Positions 41,678 through 50,155 of a stretch of 64,000 nucleotides of DNA are shown here, piece by piece. Numbering within the stretch: the stretch's first letter is position 1; the number at the start of each line of letters is the position of its first letter. Location: the NCBI GenBank assembly GCA_039680605.1, contig JBDKTA010000010.1, forward strand, positions 1 to 64,000. Reading direction: 5' to 3'. The stretch comes from Planctomycetaceae bacterium. GTDB lineage: Bacteria > Planctomycetota > Phycisphaerae > SM23-33. A program made the position numbers and the translations under genes. The notes beneath the pieces were generated by a model, which was not told where the DNA came from, did not search any database, and saw nothing but the letters and a program-made list of their open reading frames with translations.

Positions 41678-43096
41678 ATGTTCATACGCACAAAGATCAT
41701 CGCAACCATCGGTCCGGCCAGTTCGTCCCCTGCTGTCCTGAAGCGGCTGGCCGAGGCGGGCGTCGACGTCTTCCGCATCAACTTCTCGCACGGAGCCAAC
41801 GACCAGCGGCTCGAATCGCTTGAGGCGATCCGCAAGATCGAACGCGAGCTCGGCCGCCCGCTGGCCGTGCTGGGCGATCTGTGCGGTCCCAAGATTCGCG
41901 TCGGCGAGATCACCGGCGGCAGCGTGCTGCTGGGCGAGGGGCAAAGCCTGATCATCCAGCGCCAGCCCATCGTGGGCGACGCCCAGCGCATCTCGACGAC
42001 GCTGGCCGAGCTGGTCGACCAGACCAAGGTTGGCCAGACCATCCTCCTGGACGACGGGAAGCTTCGCCTGCATGTGACCGAGGCCGGCAGCGGCGACCGG
42101 ATCGTCTGCACCGTCCAGCGCGGCGGCGTGCTCGCCCGCGGCAAGGGCGTCAACCTGCCCCAGACGGCACTGACGGTTTCATCGCTGACGGAGAAGGATC
42201 ACGCCGATGCGGCCTGGATCGCCGCGCACGATTTCGATTACGTCGCCCAGTCCTTCGTGCGAAAGCCCCAGGACATCGAGGACCTGCGAAAGCTCCTGGC
42301 GGCTGCGGGCAAGCCCCTGCCCATCATCGCCAAGATCGAAAAGCCCCAGGCGATGGACGCCATCCAGGAGATCGTCGCTGCGGCCGACGCGGTCATGGTC
42401 GCCCGGGGCGACCTGGGCGTCGAGATGGACCTGCCTGCCGTTCCCGTGGCGCAGAAGACCATCGCCCGCCACTGCATGATCCAGGCCAAACCGTGCATCA
42501 TCGCCACGCAGATGCTCGAGTCGATGACCGAAAGCGCCACCCCCACGCGAGCGGAAGTTTCCGACGTGGCCAACGCCGTGCTCGACCACGCCGACGCGGT
42601 GATGCTCTCGGGCGAGACGGCCGTGGGCAGATACCCCGTCGAAGCCGTGACGATGATGAACTCTATCGTCAGCTCGATGCAGACGTACCACGACCGCACG
42701 CTGCGCGACTTGAAGATTCCCCCGCGCCACACGTCGGCTACCACCGCGGCACTGGCCGATTCGATCCGCGACATCACCGCGCGCGAGCCGATCGCGGCCA
42801 TTGCCGTCTTCACGATGACCGGCAAGACCGCGCAGGTGTTCTCCAAGCACCGTCCGTCATGCCCGATCCTGGGCCTCTCGCCCAGCCCCGCCAGCGTGCG
42901 GCGGATGTGCCTGTACTACGGCGTGGTGGGCCTGCAGACGGCGATGCTCGAAAGCACCGACCAGGTGCTGGCGACGGCGACCCAGTTCGCCCTGCGTCTG
43001 GGGATCGCCGCCAAAGGCGACAAGCTGGTGGTGATCTCCGGCCAGCCTTTCGGCATCGCCGGACTGACCAACACGCTGGTGGTGCATACGGTGTAG
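41678..43096 (+). CDS. pyk: Pyruvate kinase
   Basis: This 472-residue enzyme converts phosphoenolpyruvate and ADP to pyruvate and ATP at the end of glycolysis. Visible are RTKIIATIGPASSSP, VFRINFSHGAND, the KPQDIEDLRKLL region, IIAKIEKPQAMD and MVARGDLGVEM. The ATP/Mg site TQMLESMTESATPTRAEVSDVANAV and the C-terminal allosteric domain (SGETAVGRYPVEAVTMM, GKTAQVFSKHRP) follow. Length is standard. Monocistronic, with repeat-rich spacers either side. Confidence 0.97.
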   Translation: MFIRTKIIATIGPASSSPAVLKRLAEAGVDVFRINFSHGANDQRLESLEAIRKIERELGRPLAVLGDLCGPKIRVGEITGGSVLLGEGQSLIIQRQPIVGDAQRISTTLAELVDQTKVGQTILLDDGKLRLHVTEAGSGDRIVCTVQRGGVLARGKGVNLPQTALTVSSLTEKDHADAAWIAAHDFDYVAQSFVRKPQDIEDLRKLLAAAGKPLPIIAKIEKPQAMDAIQEIVAAADAVMVARGDLGVEMDLPAVPVAQKTIARHCMIQAKPCIIATQMLESMTESATPTRAEVSDVANAVLDHADAVMLSGETAVGRYPVEAVTMMNSIVSSMQTYHDRTLRDLKIPPRHTSATTAALADSIRDITAREPIAAIAVFTMTGKTAQVFSKHRPSCPILGLSPSPASVRRMCLYYGVVGLQTAMLESTDQVLATATQFALRLGIAAKGDKLVVISGQPFGIAGLTNTLVVHTV

Positions 43097-43210
43097 CAAG
43101 TCAGTAATCAGTAATCGGTAATCGGTAATCGGCGTCACGCGACTAATACCCGTGCGATGCTCGCGCATGGCGACGCGCTGTGCGCGTTGCCATGCCACCC
43201 GGGGAGGACC

Positions 43211-43717
43211 TCATTCTTCCACTTCGAGATATGTCAGCTCATCGGTTTCGGTGTCGAGAATGGCCACGGTCAGCGGGCGGGCGCGAAAAATCGCACCCGG
43301 GTTGATCACCCGCGTCATCCCCACCCGCTCGTCGCGCGTCTGGTGCGTATGACCATGGCAGATATAGGGGAACTGGCTGTCGGCCATCAGTTCGGCCATC
43401 AGGGTTCCGTTGTCGCCATGAAGCGCGGCTAGGTATTCCCCCTCGCCGATGGGCACCTCGATTACCTCGTCGTGATATCGCACGTTCCATTGCTCGGTCG
43501 CGGCGCGCAGGGCGGCGCGATCGCGGTCCATGTTGCCGGCGACGAGGTAGGGTTGAGGCCGCCCCGATGGGCCCATCGAGAGCAGTTCGACATCATCGAC
43601 CGAGCAGATATCGCCGCAATGCACGACGGCGTCGGCCCCGGCGGCGATGAATATCTGCATCGCTCTGCGAAGACGGGCGCTCTTGCCATGGCTGTCTGAA
43701 ACGATTCCGATCTTCAT
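43211..43717 (-). CDS. YfcE/MJ0936-family metallophosphoesterase
   Basis: This 168-residue protein has the five metallophosphoesterase blocks: GIVSDSHG (D-x-H), VVHCGDICS (GD), LVAGNMDRD (GN-D), a His block in ALHGDNG, and YICHGHTHQTRDE (GHTH). The small size matches the YfcE/Mj0936 phosphodiesterase clade that hydrolyses phosphodiester bonds with two metal ions. Convergent with pyruvate kinase. No ribosome-binding site is visible before ATG 43717. Confidence 0.92.
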   Translation of the reverse strand: MKIGIVSDSHGKSARLRRAMQIFIAAGADAVVHCGDICSVDDVELLSMGPSGRPQPYLVAGNMDRDRAALRAATEQWNVRYHDEVIEVPIGEGEYLAALHGDNGTLMAELMADSQFPYICHGHTHQTRDERVGMTRVINPGAIFRARPLTVAILDTETDELTYLEVEE

Positions 43718-44006
43718 TGAGGCGATTGTACGAGCTTCTCGCCCGAAGTTCTAAGGAGAAGAGACGGCGCCGCCGGCGCAATAAAAGTGGCCTTGGCCGA
43801 ACCGGGCACCGATCCCGCGAGACGGCCAAGGCCGACTTTCCAGTGATCCTCTCGAGGAGCATGGCCACATGGGCCTTGAGTCGAGAGGCTGGTGATTCCA
43901 TTTATCAACATAGGCCACAAATCCGCCGCGGGCAAATTTGAGTGGCGATAATTGTCACTGGAAGGAAAAAAAGACACCGCGGGGCGGCCCTTTGGCGGGC
44001 TCAGGC
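43718..44006. other. Intergenic region with strong secondary-structure potential
   Basis: There is no gene. It contains a long stem GGCCTTGGCCG / CGGCCAAGGCC (43789-43799 with 43823-43833), a second CCTCTCGA / TCGAGAGG (43848-43855 with 43881-43888), and a distal pairing TTCCAGTGA (about 43838) with TCACTGGAA (about 43955). The layout could be an RNA, on either strand, between the phosphodiesterase and ispD. No promoter could be assigned. Confidence 0.5.
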
Positions 44007-44696
44007 TCACTGGCCGATAGAATTGAGCAGCGTCTGGGCGAACTCCAGGTCGGCCGGCATGGTGATCTTGACGTTGCGGGCGTCTCCGGCGACTACGCGT
44101 ACGTCGAAACCCGCCAGTTGCACCAGGTGGGCGTCGTCAGTGGCTTGAGCGTCGCCGGCATAGGCGGCGCGGAGAATGTCCAGCCGGAACACCTGCGGCG
44201 TCTGGGCTTCCCACAGACCGCTGCGGTCGACCGTCGCCTCGATCACGCCATCGGAGCTGACGCGTTTGACCGTCCCGTGGATCGGCCAGGCGAGAATCGC
44301 CGAGCCGCTGCGGGCGGCCTCGAGCAGCACACGGTCCAGGCACTCCTGGCTGACGCACGGGCGCACCGCGTCATGCACGCAGACCAGCTCGGCCCGCTCA
44401 TCAACAGCCGCCAGGGCGGCGCGAACAGAATCGCTGCGCATCGCCCCGCCGGCGATCAGCCGCACCTTCATGCGGTCGAGTTCCGCGCCGTAACGTTCGC
44501 GCACGCCCGCCATGTCGTCGGGCGAGACGGGCACCAGAATCTCCAGCACCTCCCCCCGCGCGGCGAAGACATCCAGCGTGCGCAGCAGCACCGCTCGCCC
44601 GCCAAGAGGGGCGAAGATCTTGCTGACGGGCCCGCCGAACCGCCTGGAGGCGCCGGCGGCAGGAATGATGACCGACACGTTACGCATGGGCAACAT
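44007..44696 (-). CDS. ispD: 2-C-methyl-D-erythritol 4-phosphate cytidylyltransferase IspD
   Basis: This roughly 229-residue protein makes 4-diphosphocytidyl-methylerythritol in the MEP isoprenoid pathway. The CTP-binding N terminus is VSVIIPAAGASRRFGGPVSK; later motifs are VCVHDAVRPCVSQ, WEAQTPQVFRLD and the TDDAHLVQLAG segment with the conserved Thr-Asp. The start at 44696 or 44687 is uncertain because no ribosome-binding site is visible. IspF, often adjacent, is not in the window. Divergent from the histidine kinase. Confidence 0.93.
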   Translation of the reverse strand: MLPMRNVSVIIPAAGASRRFGGPVSKIFAPLGGRAVLLRTLDVFAARGEVLEILVPVSPDDMAGVRERYGAELDRMKVRLIAGGAMRSDSVRAALAAVDERAELVCVHDAVRPCVSQECLDRVLLEAARSGSAILAWPIHGTVKRVSSDGVIEATVDRSGLWEAQTPQVFRLDILRAAYAGDAQATDDAHLVQLAGFDVRVVAGDARNVKITMPADLEFAQTLLNSIGQ

Positions 44697-44787
44697 CGTA
44701 ATGCCCGCCCGTCCGCGGAACAATGGCTGGTTTCCCGCTCCATCCCTCCCTACACTTTTATGGACTCGTTTCTATCAAGGAGCGACC

Positions 44788-46188
44788 TTGGCCGGTACCG
44801 GTGAGAGAGCGACGTACGAACTGCCTTTGGCGCCGTCGGCCCAGGCTCCCGACGCGGATACCGCCCGGGACCACGCCGTTCCGGTGGATATCCTCCTGCA
44901 GAACATCGCCATGTTCTGTCGCTTCCGCTGGATGGTGGCCGCCGTGCTGGCGGCCGTCGGCGCGGCCACATCCCTGCCGGCTCTGTCTGAGACGATGGCG
45001 CTGCGCAAGCACCCGCTGTGGCCTTGGGTGCTGGCGGCGGCGCTGGCGGTTGCGAACGTCATCTACATCACCCAGGCGCGGCGGGTTGGCGCCAGCCGCC
45101 GCCGCGCCCAGGCGTTGCTCTGGGCGCAGATCGTCCTGGATCTTGTGGCGCTGACGGGCGTGGTCTACTTCGTCGGCAGCTTGAGCACGTTTGCAGCCGG
45201 GGCATATCTGTTTCACATCGTTCTGTCGTGCATCTTCTTCTCGCGGCGGCAGAGCCTGGCGGTGGCGATGCTTGCGGCAGCGATGTTCGCGGTGTGCGTA
45301 TCGGCCGAGCAAGCCGGATGGCTCGCACGAGCAAGCCTCTGGTCGGCGGCGCCGGTTCAGCCGCAGTCGGTCGAGTGGGTCAACTTCACGCTGGTGATCG
45401 TCTTCATGTTCGTGGTGTGGTACCTGGCGTCGATGCTGTCGGAACTGGTGCGGCGGCGCGGCAGCGAGTTGGCCGCGGCCAATCGCCGCCTCGAACACGC
45501 CCGCCAGGAACGCACGCGGCACATGCTGCAGACCACGCACGAGCTCAAGGCGCCCTTCGCCGCCATCGAGGCCAACACCCAGTTGCTGCTCAACGGCTAT
45601 GCCGGACCGCTCAGCGAAGCCGCCTTGCCTATCGTGCGGCGGATCGACGCCCGCGCCCGGCGCCTGGCCGGCGCCATCCATGACATGCTGCTGCTGGCCA
45701 ATCTCCAGTCCCTCAGCGAGGCCCCCGCCGAAGCGACTGACCTGGACGTCGCCGACGTGCTGGCGTGGTGCTGCCAGCAGGTGCGCGACCGCGCCACGGA
45801 ACGCTGCGTGACGCTGATCGAATCGCTGCAGCCGGCGCCCACGCGCGGCGTCGAGGAGCATCTCAAGATGCTCTTTGGAAATCTCGTCACCAACGCCGTG
45901 CTCTACTCGTTCCCCGGCGGGCAGGTTCGCGTGAGCTGCAACCGCGACGACAGCGGCCGCGCCGTGGCATGCATCGAAGACCATGGCATCGGGATCGAGC
46001 CTGAAAAACTGCCCCGCATTTTTGAACCGTACTACCGCACGTCGACGGCAGTCCAGCACAACAGCGAATCCTCCGGACTGGGTTTGGCGATCGTGCGCGA
46101 CATCGTCACTCGGCACCGCCTCCACCTCAAGGTCTCCAGCCGCATCGACGAGGGCACGGTCTTCGAAGTGACGCTGCCGCCGCGGTGA
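44788..46188 (+). CDS. Membrane histidine kinase
   Basis: This 466-residue protein starts at TTG (44788), supported by AAGGAG 5 nt upstream and the absence of an in-frame ATG before the first TM. About six TM helices occupy residues 45-210. A short coiled linker leads to HisKA with THELKAPFAAIEANTQLLLNG (phosphorylatable His) and HATPase: NLVTNAVLYSF (N box), DHGIGIEPEKLPRIFEPYYR (G1) and SSGLGLAIVRDIV (G2). No response regulator is adjacent, so the partner is elsewhere. Divergent from ispD. Confidence 0.88.
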   Translation: MAGTGERATYELPLAPSAQAPDADTARDHAVPVDILLQNIAMFCRFRWMVAAVLAAVGAATSLPALSETMALRKHPLWPWVLAAALAVANVIYITQARRVGASRRRAQALLWAQIVLDLVALTGVVYFVGSLSTFAAGAYLFHIVLSCIFFSRRQSLAVAMLAAAMFAVCVSAEQAGWLARASLWSAAPVQPQSVEWVNFTLVIVFMFVVWYLASMLSELVRRRGSELAAANRRLEHARQERTRHMLQTTHELKAPFAAIEANTQLLLNGYAGPLSEAALPIVRRIDARARRLAGAIHDMLLLANLQSLSEAPAEATDLDVADVLAWCCQQVRDRATERCVTLIESLQPAPTRGVEEHLKMLFGNLVTNAVLYSFPGGQVRVSCNRDDSGRAVACIEDHGIGIEPEKLPRIFEPYYRTSTAVQHNSESSGLGLAIVRDIVTRHRLHLKVSSRIDEGTVFEVTLPPR

Positions 46189-46192
46189 TGCG

Positions 46193-47710
46193 CTATTTGA
46201 TCTGCTCGGCCAGCGCCCGGGCTGCCGCGGGGCCTTTGCCCGAGAGTTTCAGCACGTACCATGCGGCCATCGCCGTGGCGCCGGGCTGGGCGGGGTCGGG
46301 GCTGTCGACGATCTTCCGCAGCGCCGGCAGGGCCTCGGGCTGCTCGAATCGCGCCAAGGTCAGCGCCCCGTCGAAGACGGCTTCCTGGTAGGAACTCTTG
46401 ATCAGCACCCTGGCCAGGCCGATGGTTTCGGGATTAGTGGTCCGCATCAGCGCCCCGCCGACCATCCGCACGCCGCTGCCGTAGCGTCCGGTGGCGATCT
46501 CGTGCAGGCTGTCCATCGCCTGCCGCGTACCCAGGTTCATCAGCAGCGTCGCGGCCATCGCGCCGCGGATGTGATTGGCCCCGAGCGTGGCGCCCGGTGC
46601 ATCGAGGCTGCGGATGTACGCCAGCAGCGGCGGAACGTACGCTTCAGCCAGCGGGCCCCGTGCGGCCATGTCCTTTCGGGCGCACTCGATCACGTAGTCC
46701 ACAACGATCGGGTGGCCCAGTTTCAACGCCGCCGCGACCGCGGCGCTGACCTCGAGCCCACCGCGAAGGCGCGCCAACTCCAACCGCACCAGGGCGGCCA
46801 CCGACGGGTTGGGATCAGACGCCAGGATCGTCAGATGCTGCTGGGCCTGCGGGCTCTTGGAGACGATCTTGAGCAGGTAGATCTTGAAGATCGTCAGCTC
46901 CGATCCCTGCAGCGCCGTGCGCACCACCTGCACGTCGCCGGGCGATATATCCACCAGCGCCGCATAGGCGGCCACACGCACCGGCGCGGAGCGATCCGAC
47001 TGCGCCACCTGCCGCGCCAAAGAGACCGCCGAGGCGATCTTGCCCTGGCCGATCTTGCGCACCAGGAGGCTCACCACCGCGTCGGAGGTCTTGATATCCT
47101 CCACCGCCTTGACCAGATCGGCCTTGTGGTCTTCGATCCCCATCTTGAGCAGCGACAACTGCGCCGTCGTCCGGATGGTGGAATCTCTCGACTTGGCCAG
47201 CGTTCGCAGGGCTGGAACAGCTTTGCTGCCGCCGGCGCCCTGGGCGAGCATGTCGGCCGCCAGCGAGCGGACGTTCTCGTCGCCAATCTTGTCCACCACC
47301 TCCAGCAGGTCCTGGTCCGTCAGAATCTTCAGCGGTCCCAGGTGGACCAGAGCCCCGGCGCGAATCTCGTTGCTGGGGTCGGACCAGACCCGCTCCTTGA
47401 GCGCGGCGGCGGCCTCGGGAGTACCGTATTCGCCCAGGGCCTCGACGGCGAAGGCTCGCAACTCGCGGTCGCCGCAGCGGCTCAGGGCCGCAAACAGCGG
47501 CAGCAATCCCGGATCGCGAGTCGCCCGCAGCGCCGGAAGGATGCTGCGGGTCTTGGACCCGTCGGCCAGGGCGGCCGACAGGTAGTTCAGCGCGGTCATG
47601 TAGTCCTGGGCGACCGCCGCACCGGCGGCGCACCAAAGCGTCGCGGCGGCGATGGCGCTGATCCCCGCGTAGCCGATGCGCCGGCGGGGCGACTGCATGT
47701 GATGCATCAT
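46193..47710 (-). CDS. Secreted HEAT-repeat protein
   Basis: This 505-residue protein has a signal peptide (IGYAGISAIAAATLWCAAGA) and then about ten HEAT/PBS-lyase-like helical repeats (LRAFAVEALGEYGTPEAAAAL, EIRAGALVHLGPLKILTDQDLL, VPALRTLAKSRDSTIRTTAQLSL and so on), a scaffold fold without catalytic residues. The start at 47710 follows CAGGAG 8 nt upstream. The stop lies 4 nt from the histidine kinase stop (convergent). Partner and role unknown. Confidence 0.82.
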   Translation of the reverse strand: MMHHMQSPRRRIGYAGISAIAAATLWCAAGAAVAQDYMTALNYLSAALADGSKTRSILPALRATRDPGLLPLFAALSRCGDRELRAFAVEALGEYGTPEAAAALKERVWSDPSNEIRAGALVHLGPLKILTDQDLLEVVDKIGDENVRSLAADMLAQGAGGSKAVPALRTLAKSRDSTIRTTAQLSLLKMGIEDHKADLVKAVEDIKTSDAVVSLLVRKIGQGKIASAVSLARQVAQSDRSAPVRVAAYAALVDISPGDVQVVRTALQGSELTIFKIYLLKIVSKSPQAQQHLTILASDPNPSVAALVRLELARLRGGLEVSAAVAAALKLGHPIVVDYVIECARKDMAARGPLAEAYVPPLLAYIRSLDAPGATLGANHIRGAMAATLLMNLGTRQAMDSLHEIATGRYGSGVRMVGGALMRTTNPETIGLARVLIKSSYQEAVFDGALTLARFEQPEALPALRKIVDSPDPAQPGATAMAAWYVLKLSGKGPAAARALAEQIK

Positions 47711-47787
47711 GGCAACTGCTCCTGGGGGCCGGTCAGATAATCTCCCCTGCCCGGCGAGGTAGAATACCACATCCGGCGCGGACGGGG

Positions 47788-47793
47788 TATAAT
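47788..47793 (+). promoter_or_regulatory. -10 element of rnpB
   Basis: A perfect TATAAT lies 8 nt before the predicted 5' end of the RNase P RNA. No good -35 hexamer sits at the expected distance. Confidence 0.55.
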
Positions 47794-47800
47794 ATGATTT

Positions 47801-48308
47801 GTCCGATGCGCGGAAGACCGCTCCCCAGACGCGCGGGGCTTGCCCTGACCTGTCGAAGGAGAGGAAAGTCCGAGCACCAATGAGCCACGGTGGTGGGTAA
47901 CGCCCACCGTCCCGCGTCGCCCCCGGCGAAGCGGGATAGGGAAAGTGCCACAGAAAAGATACCGCCGGCGGTGAGGGAGCGGCTTGCCGCTCAGAGCCCC
48001 CGTCAAGAGCCTCGCCGCGGGTAAGGGTGAAATGGTGCGGTAAGAGCGCACCGCGTCGTTGGTGACAGCGGCGGCAAGGCAAACCCCACCGGGTGCAAAG
48101 CCAAGCAGCGATCGCAGGCCCGGCTCAGGCCCGCTTCGACGGATTTGTCCGTCGCGGCGCGATCGTGGGTAGGCTGCGTGCGCCGCGCGGGTTCGCCCGC
48201 ACGGGGCAGAGCCCGTCGGCAACGGCGGGTCGAGATAAATGGTCTTCAGGCGGTTCCGCATGCCCGGCGGGCTCGTCGACAGAACTCGGCTTACAGTGCA
48301 GCGGACAG
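47801..48308 (+). ncRNA. rnpB: RNase P RNA (rnpB, bacterial class A)
   Basis: Universally conserved P4/J segments are present: GAGGAAAGTCCGAGC (5' P4 strand and CRI), AGGGAAAGTGCCACAGAAA (CRII/III), AAGGGTGAAATGGTGCGGTA with GAGCGCACCG, AGATAAATGGTC, and ACAGAACTCGGCTTACAG near the 3' end (CRV and P4 3' strand). The 5' GTCCG and 3' CGGAC pair as P1, setting ends near 47801 and 48308. It is about 508 nt, longer than the usual 380-400, with expanded peripheral stems. It processes pre-tRNA 5' ends. Confidence 0.95.
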
Positions 48309-48348
48309 GGCATTATTGAGTGGCGGCAGGCCCCTTGACGATTGGGTC

Positions 48349-48377
48349 TTGTTTTCCCAGGCGCAATCGCGTATAAA
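48349..48377 (+). promoter_or_regulatory. Promoter of tRNA-Pro
   Basis: A TTGTTT (48349-48354) and TATAAA (48372-48377) are separated by 17 nt, with the tRNA beginning 14 nt after the -10. The promoter lies between the end of rnpB and the tRNA. Confidence 0.6.
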
Positions 48378-48391
48378 AGCCAGTCGCAACA

Positions 48392-48466
48392 CGGAGCGTA
48401 GCTCAGCTTGGCTAGAGCGCTGCGTTCGGGACGCAGAGGTCGCTAGTTCAAATCTAGTCGCTCCGA
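48392..48466 (+). tRNA. tRNA-Pro (anticodon CGG)
   Basis: Acceptor stem CGGAGCG/CGCTCCG, D arm GCTC...GAGC, anticodon stem CTGCG/CGCAG around loop TTCGGGA, T arm GCTAG/CTAGT with TTCAAAT loop, discriminator A. CCA is not encoded. It decodes CCG, matching the high-GC codon use of the region. Confidence 0.96.
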
Positions 48467-48672
48467 CTTTTGGGATAAGGACTTACGACGATTTGAAAAA
48501 GTCGTCGTAAGTCCCCGGTCCCCAATCCGGTCCCCAAATCTGCTCAATGCCTTAGGTTCATAGCATTTACCAGCCCCCAAGCCGGCATGTCCGCCCCCCA
48601 CGAAGAAATTGCCTTTCCATGAGTCAGAGGCAGTCAACCTGAGATCATCTCGGCCGTGTTGAGGTGGATGTA
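48467..48672. other. Structured, repeat-containing segment just past tRNA-Pro
   Basis: A 13-bp perfect hairpin (GGACTTACGACGA / TCGTCGTAAGTCC, 48479-48514) is followed by a tandem 12-mer CCGGTCCCCAAT / CCGGTCCCCAAA at 48515-48538. There is no T-run after the hairpin, so it is not a typical terminator. The position directly 3' of a tRNA makes it a candidate attachment-site relic, but no matching copy was recognised in the window. Confidence 0.5.
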
Positions 48673-50151
48673 TTATCTTGGTTCCGCTGCGTTCACACGC
48701 CCACTTTGGTTGTCCCGATAGGAATCATCCACCGAACAGACCGAGAGCTGACCCTTGACGCCAGGTGGCAGAGCGAAGGACTCACCATAAGTGACGGCGA
48801 TGACTCGCTCGTCAGCGAAGATGAGGTAGCAGACCGCGACGTCTCCGTCTTCGGCCGGTGCCGGTGCTGTCCACGTCAGACCGGCGGCCGTTCTTTGAAC
48901 ATTGCCGGGAGGTCCCGGCGGAATGGTTTCGACCAGTCCATCCCTGAACGCGTCGATCCTGCGTTGAATGTCCTGTCTTAGTTTGTTTTTCTTCCACTCG
49001 TCTTCAGTCTTGAGCACCGTCGCCCCTTTTGCGCCGGGGCTTCCGTTGCCGAAGGCGACATTGTTCTGCCAGGTGTTATTGCCGCCCGCGTTGTCATCGA
49101 AGGCACGCGCACGATTACGATACGCCAAGCAGTATCGGATCGTGTTGCGGCCTCCCGGACCCATCTTGTAGCCGTTGCCATCGCCCTTCTTCGGGCCCAT
49201 GCCGCTGCCGCTGACGAAGTTGTACTCGATCAGATTCCCCGTGCTGACCCACATGTCCAGCCCGTCATCGGAGTTATCCGTGCAGACGTTGTAGCGGTAG
49301 ATGGAAGCCCGCGGTGTAACCGGGGGTTCGCCCTGGGCAGGCGTCTTGCCCGCGACGCGTCTTAAAGCATCCTGTCCCGCCCCGTCAGAGTGTTCTCGGA
49401 GCTCCTGATTATCCCGGAACAGATTCCCCTCGAACATGTTGCCGCTGCCCGGCCCCAGGATGTGTGCGCCGCTGCTGCAATGAAAACACTCATTGCCGCG
49501 AAGCAGATTCCGGTGGCACCCTTTGCTCGGGTTGGCACTGTACAGCCGGATGCCGGTGGCACCCACTTCGATCTCGTCAGGCGAATGGCGCTCCCCGCCG
49601 GTGCGTATCATGTTTCCTTCAACGACATTGTCGGATGAGTCTATCAGTGCGATGCCGCCGGGCGGATAGCTATATCCCGGCTTATCCCGTGTCTTCCTGG
49701 CGCGGTCCTGGATGATGTTGCGTATGCTGAACCCGCGAACATGAATAAACCTGACCTGGTGCAGGAGGATCCCAAAGTAGTGCTCCCGCCGGCCGTCGAT
49801 CACCGGCTCTTCGCCCGGGAAATTGCGGAAGCGGATGGGCGATTCGGCGGTCCCGCTGCGTTTGATGATCAGCCCGGCAGCGTACTGGCCCTTCCGGACA
49901 AACACGGCGTCTCCCGGTTGAACGGAGTAGGCCGCTTTCTGCAGCGTTTTCCAGGGCTGCAACACCGTTCCTGGGTTGCGGTCATCGCCATCGGGTGCGA
50001 CGACAAAGACTCCTCCGCCCAAAGTGCTGGTTGACGGCATCGTCGTCGCGACTTCGTCACAATGCGCGCTGGGCAAAGCCGCCAGCAGAAATGCAGACAC
50101 TATCAGCATCAGAGAACACCCGGTTACCACTGCTTTCATCATCGCGTTCAC
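48673..50151 (-). CDS. Polysaccharide lyase family 9-like right-handed beta-helix protein
   Basis: This 492-residue protein starts at GTG (50151), 4 nt after the preceding stop, with GAGG inside the previous gene. It has a signal peptide and then a right-handed parallel beta-helix. Near residue 325 is DGLDMWVSTGNLIEYN, followed by GDGNGYKMGPGG, which matches the PL9 active-site region (Ca2+-binding Asp and catalytic Lys). PL9 enzymes cleave pectate or related uronans by beta-elimination. A fibronectin-like C-terminal domain (PPGNVQRTAAGLTWTAP) follows. Last gene of the three-gene operon; substrate not determinable. Confidence 0.85.
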   Translation of the reverse strand: MNAMMKAVVTGCSLMLIVSAFLLAALPSAHCDEVATTMPSTSTLGGGVFVVAPDGDDRNPGTVLQPWKTLQKAAYSVQPGDAVFVRKGQYAAGLIIKRSGTAESPIRFRNFPGEEPVIDGRREHYFGILLHQVRFIHVRGFSIRNIIQDRARKTRDKPGYSYPPGGIALIDSSDNVVEGNMIRTGGERHSPDEIEVGATGIRLYSANPSKGCHRNLLRGNECFHCSSGAHILGPGSGNMFEGNLFRDNQELREHSDGAGQDALRRVAGKTPAQGEPPVTPRASIYRYNVCTDNSDDGLDMWVSTGNLIEYNFVSGSGMGPKKGDGNGYKMGPGGRNTIRYCLAYRNRARAFDDNAGGNNTWQNNVAFGNGSPGAKGATVLKTEDEWKKNKLRQDIQRRIDAFRDGLVETIPPGPPGNVQRTAAGLTWTAPAPAEDGDVAVCYLIFADERVIAVTYGESFALPPGVKGQLSVCSVDDSYRDNQSGRVNAAEPR

Positions 50152-50155
50152 GTGC

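Noticed and set aside
43097-43210. GTAATCG tandem run after pyruvate kinase
   Set aside because: Short simple-sequence repeat (AGTAATC/GGTAATCG) with no further structure; noted but not counted as a finding.
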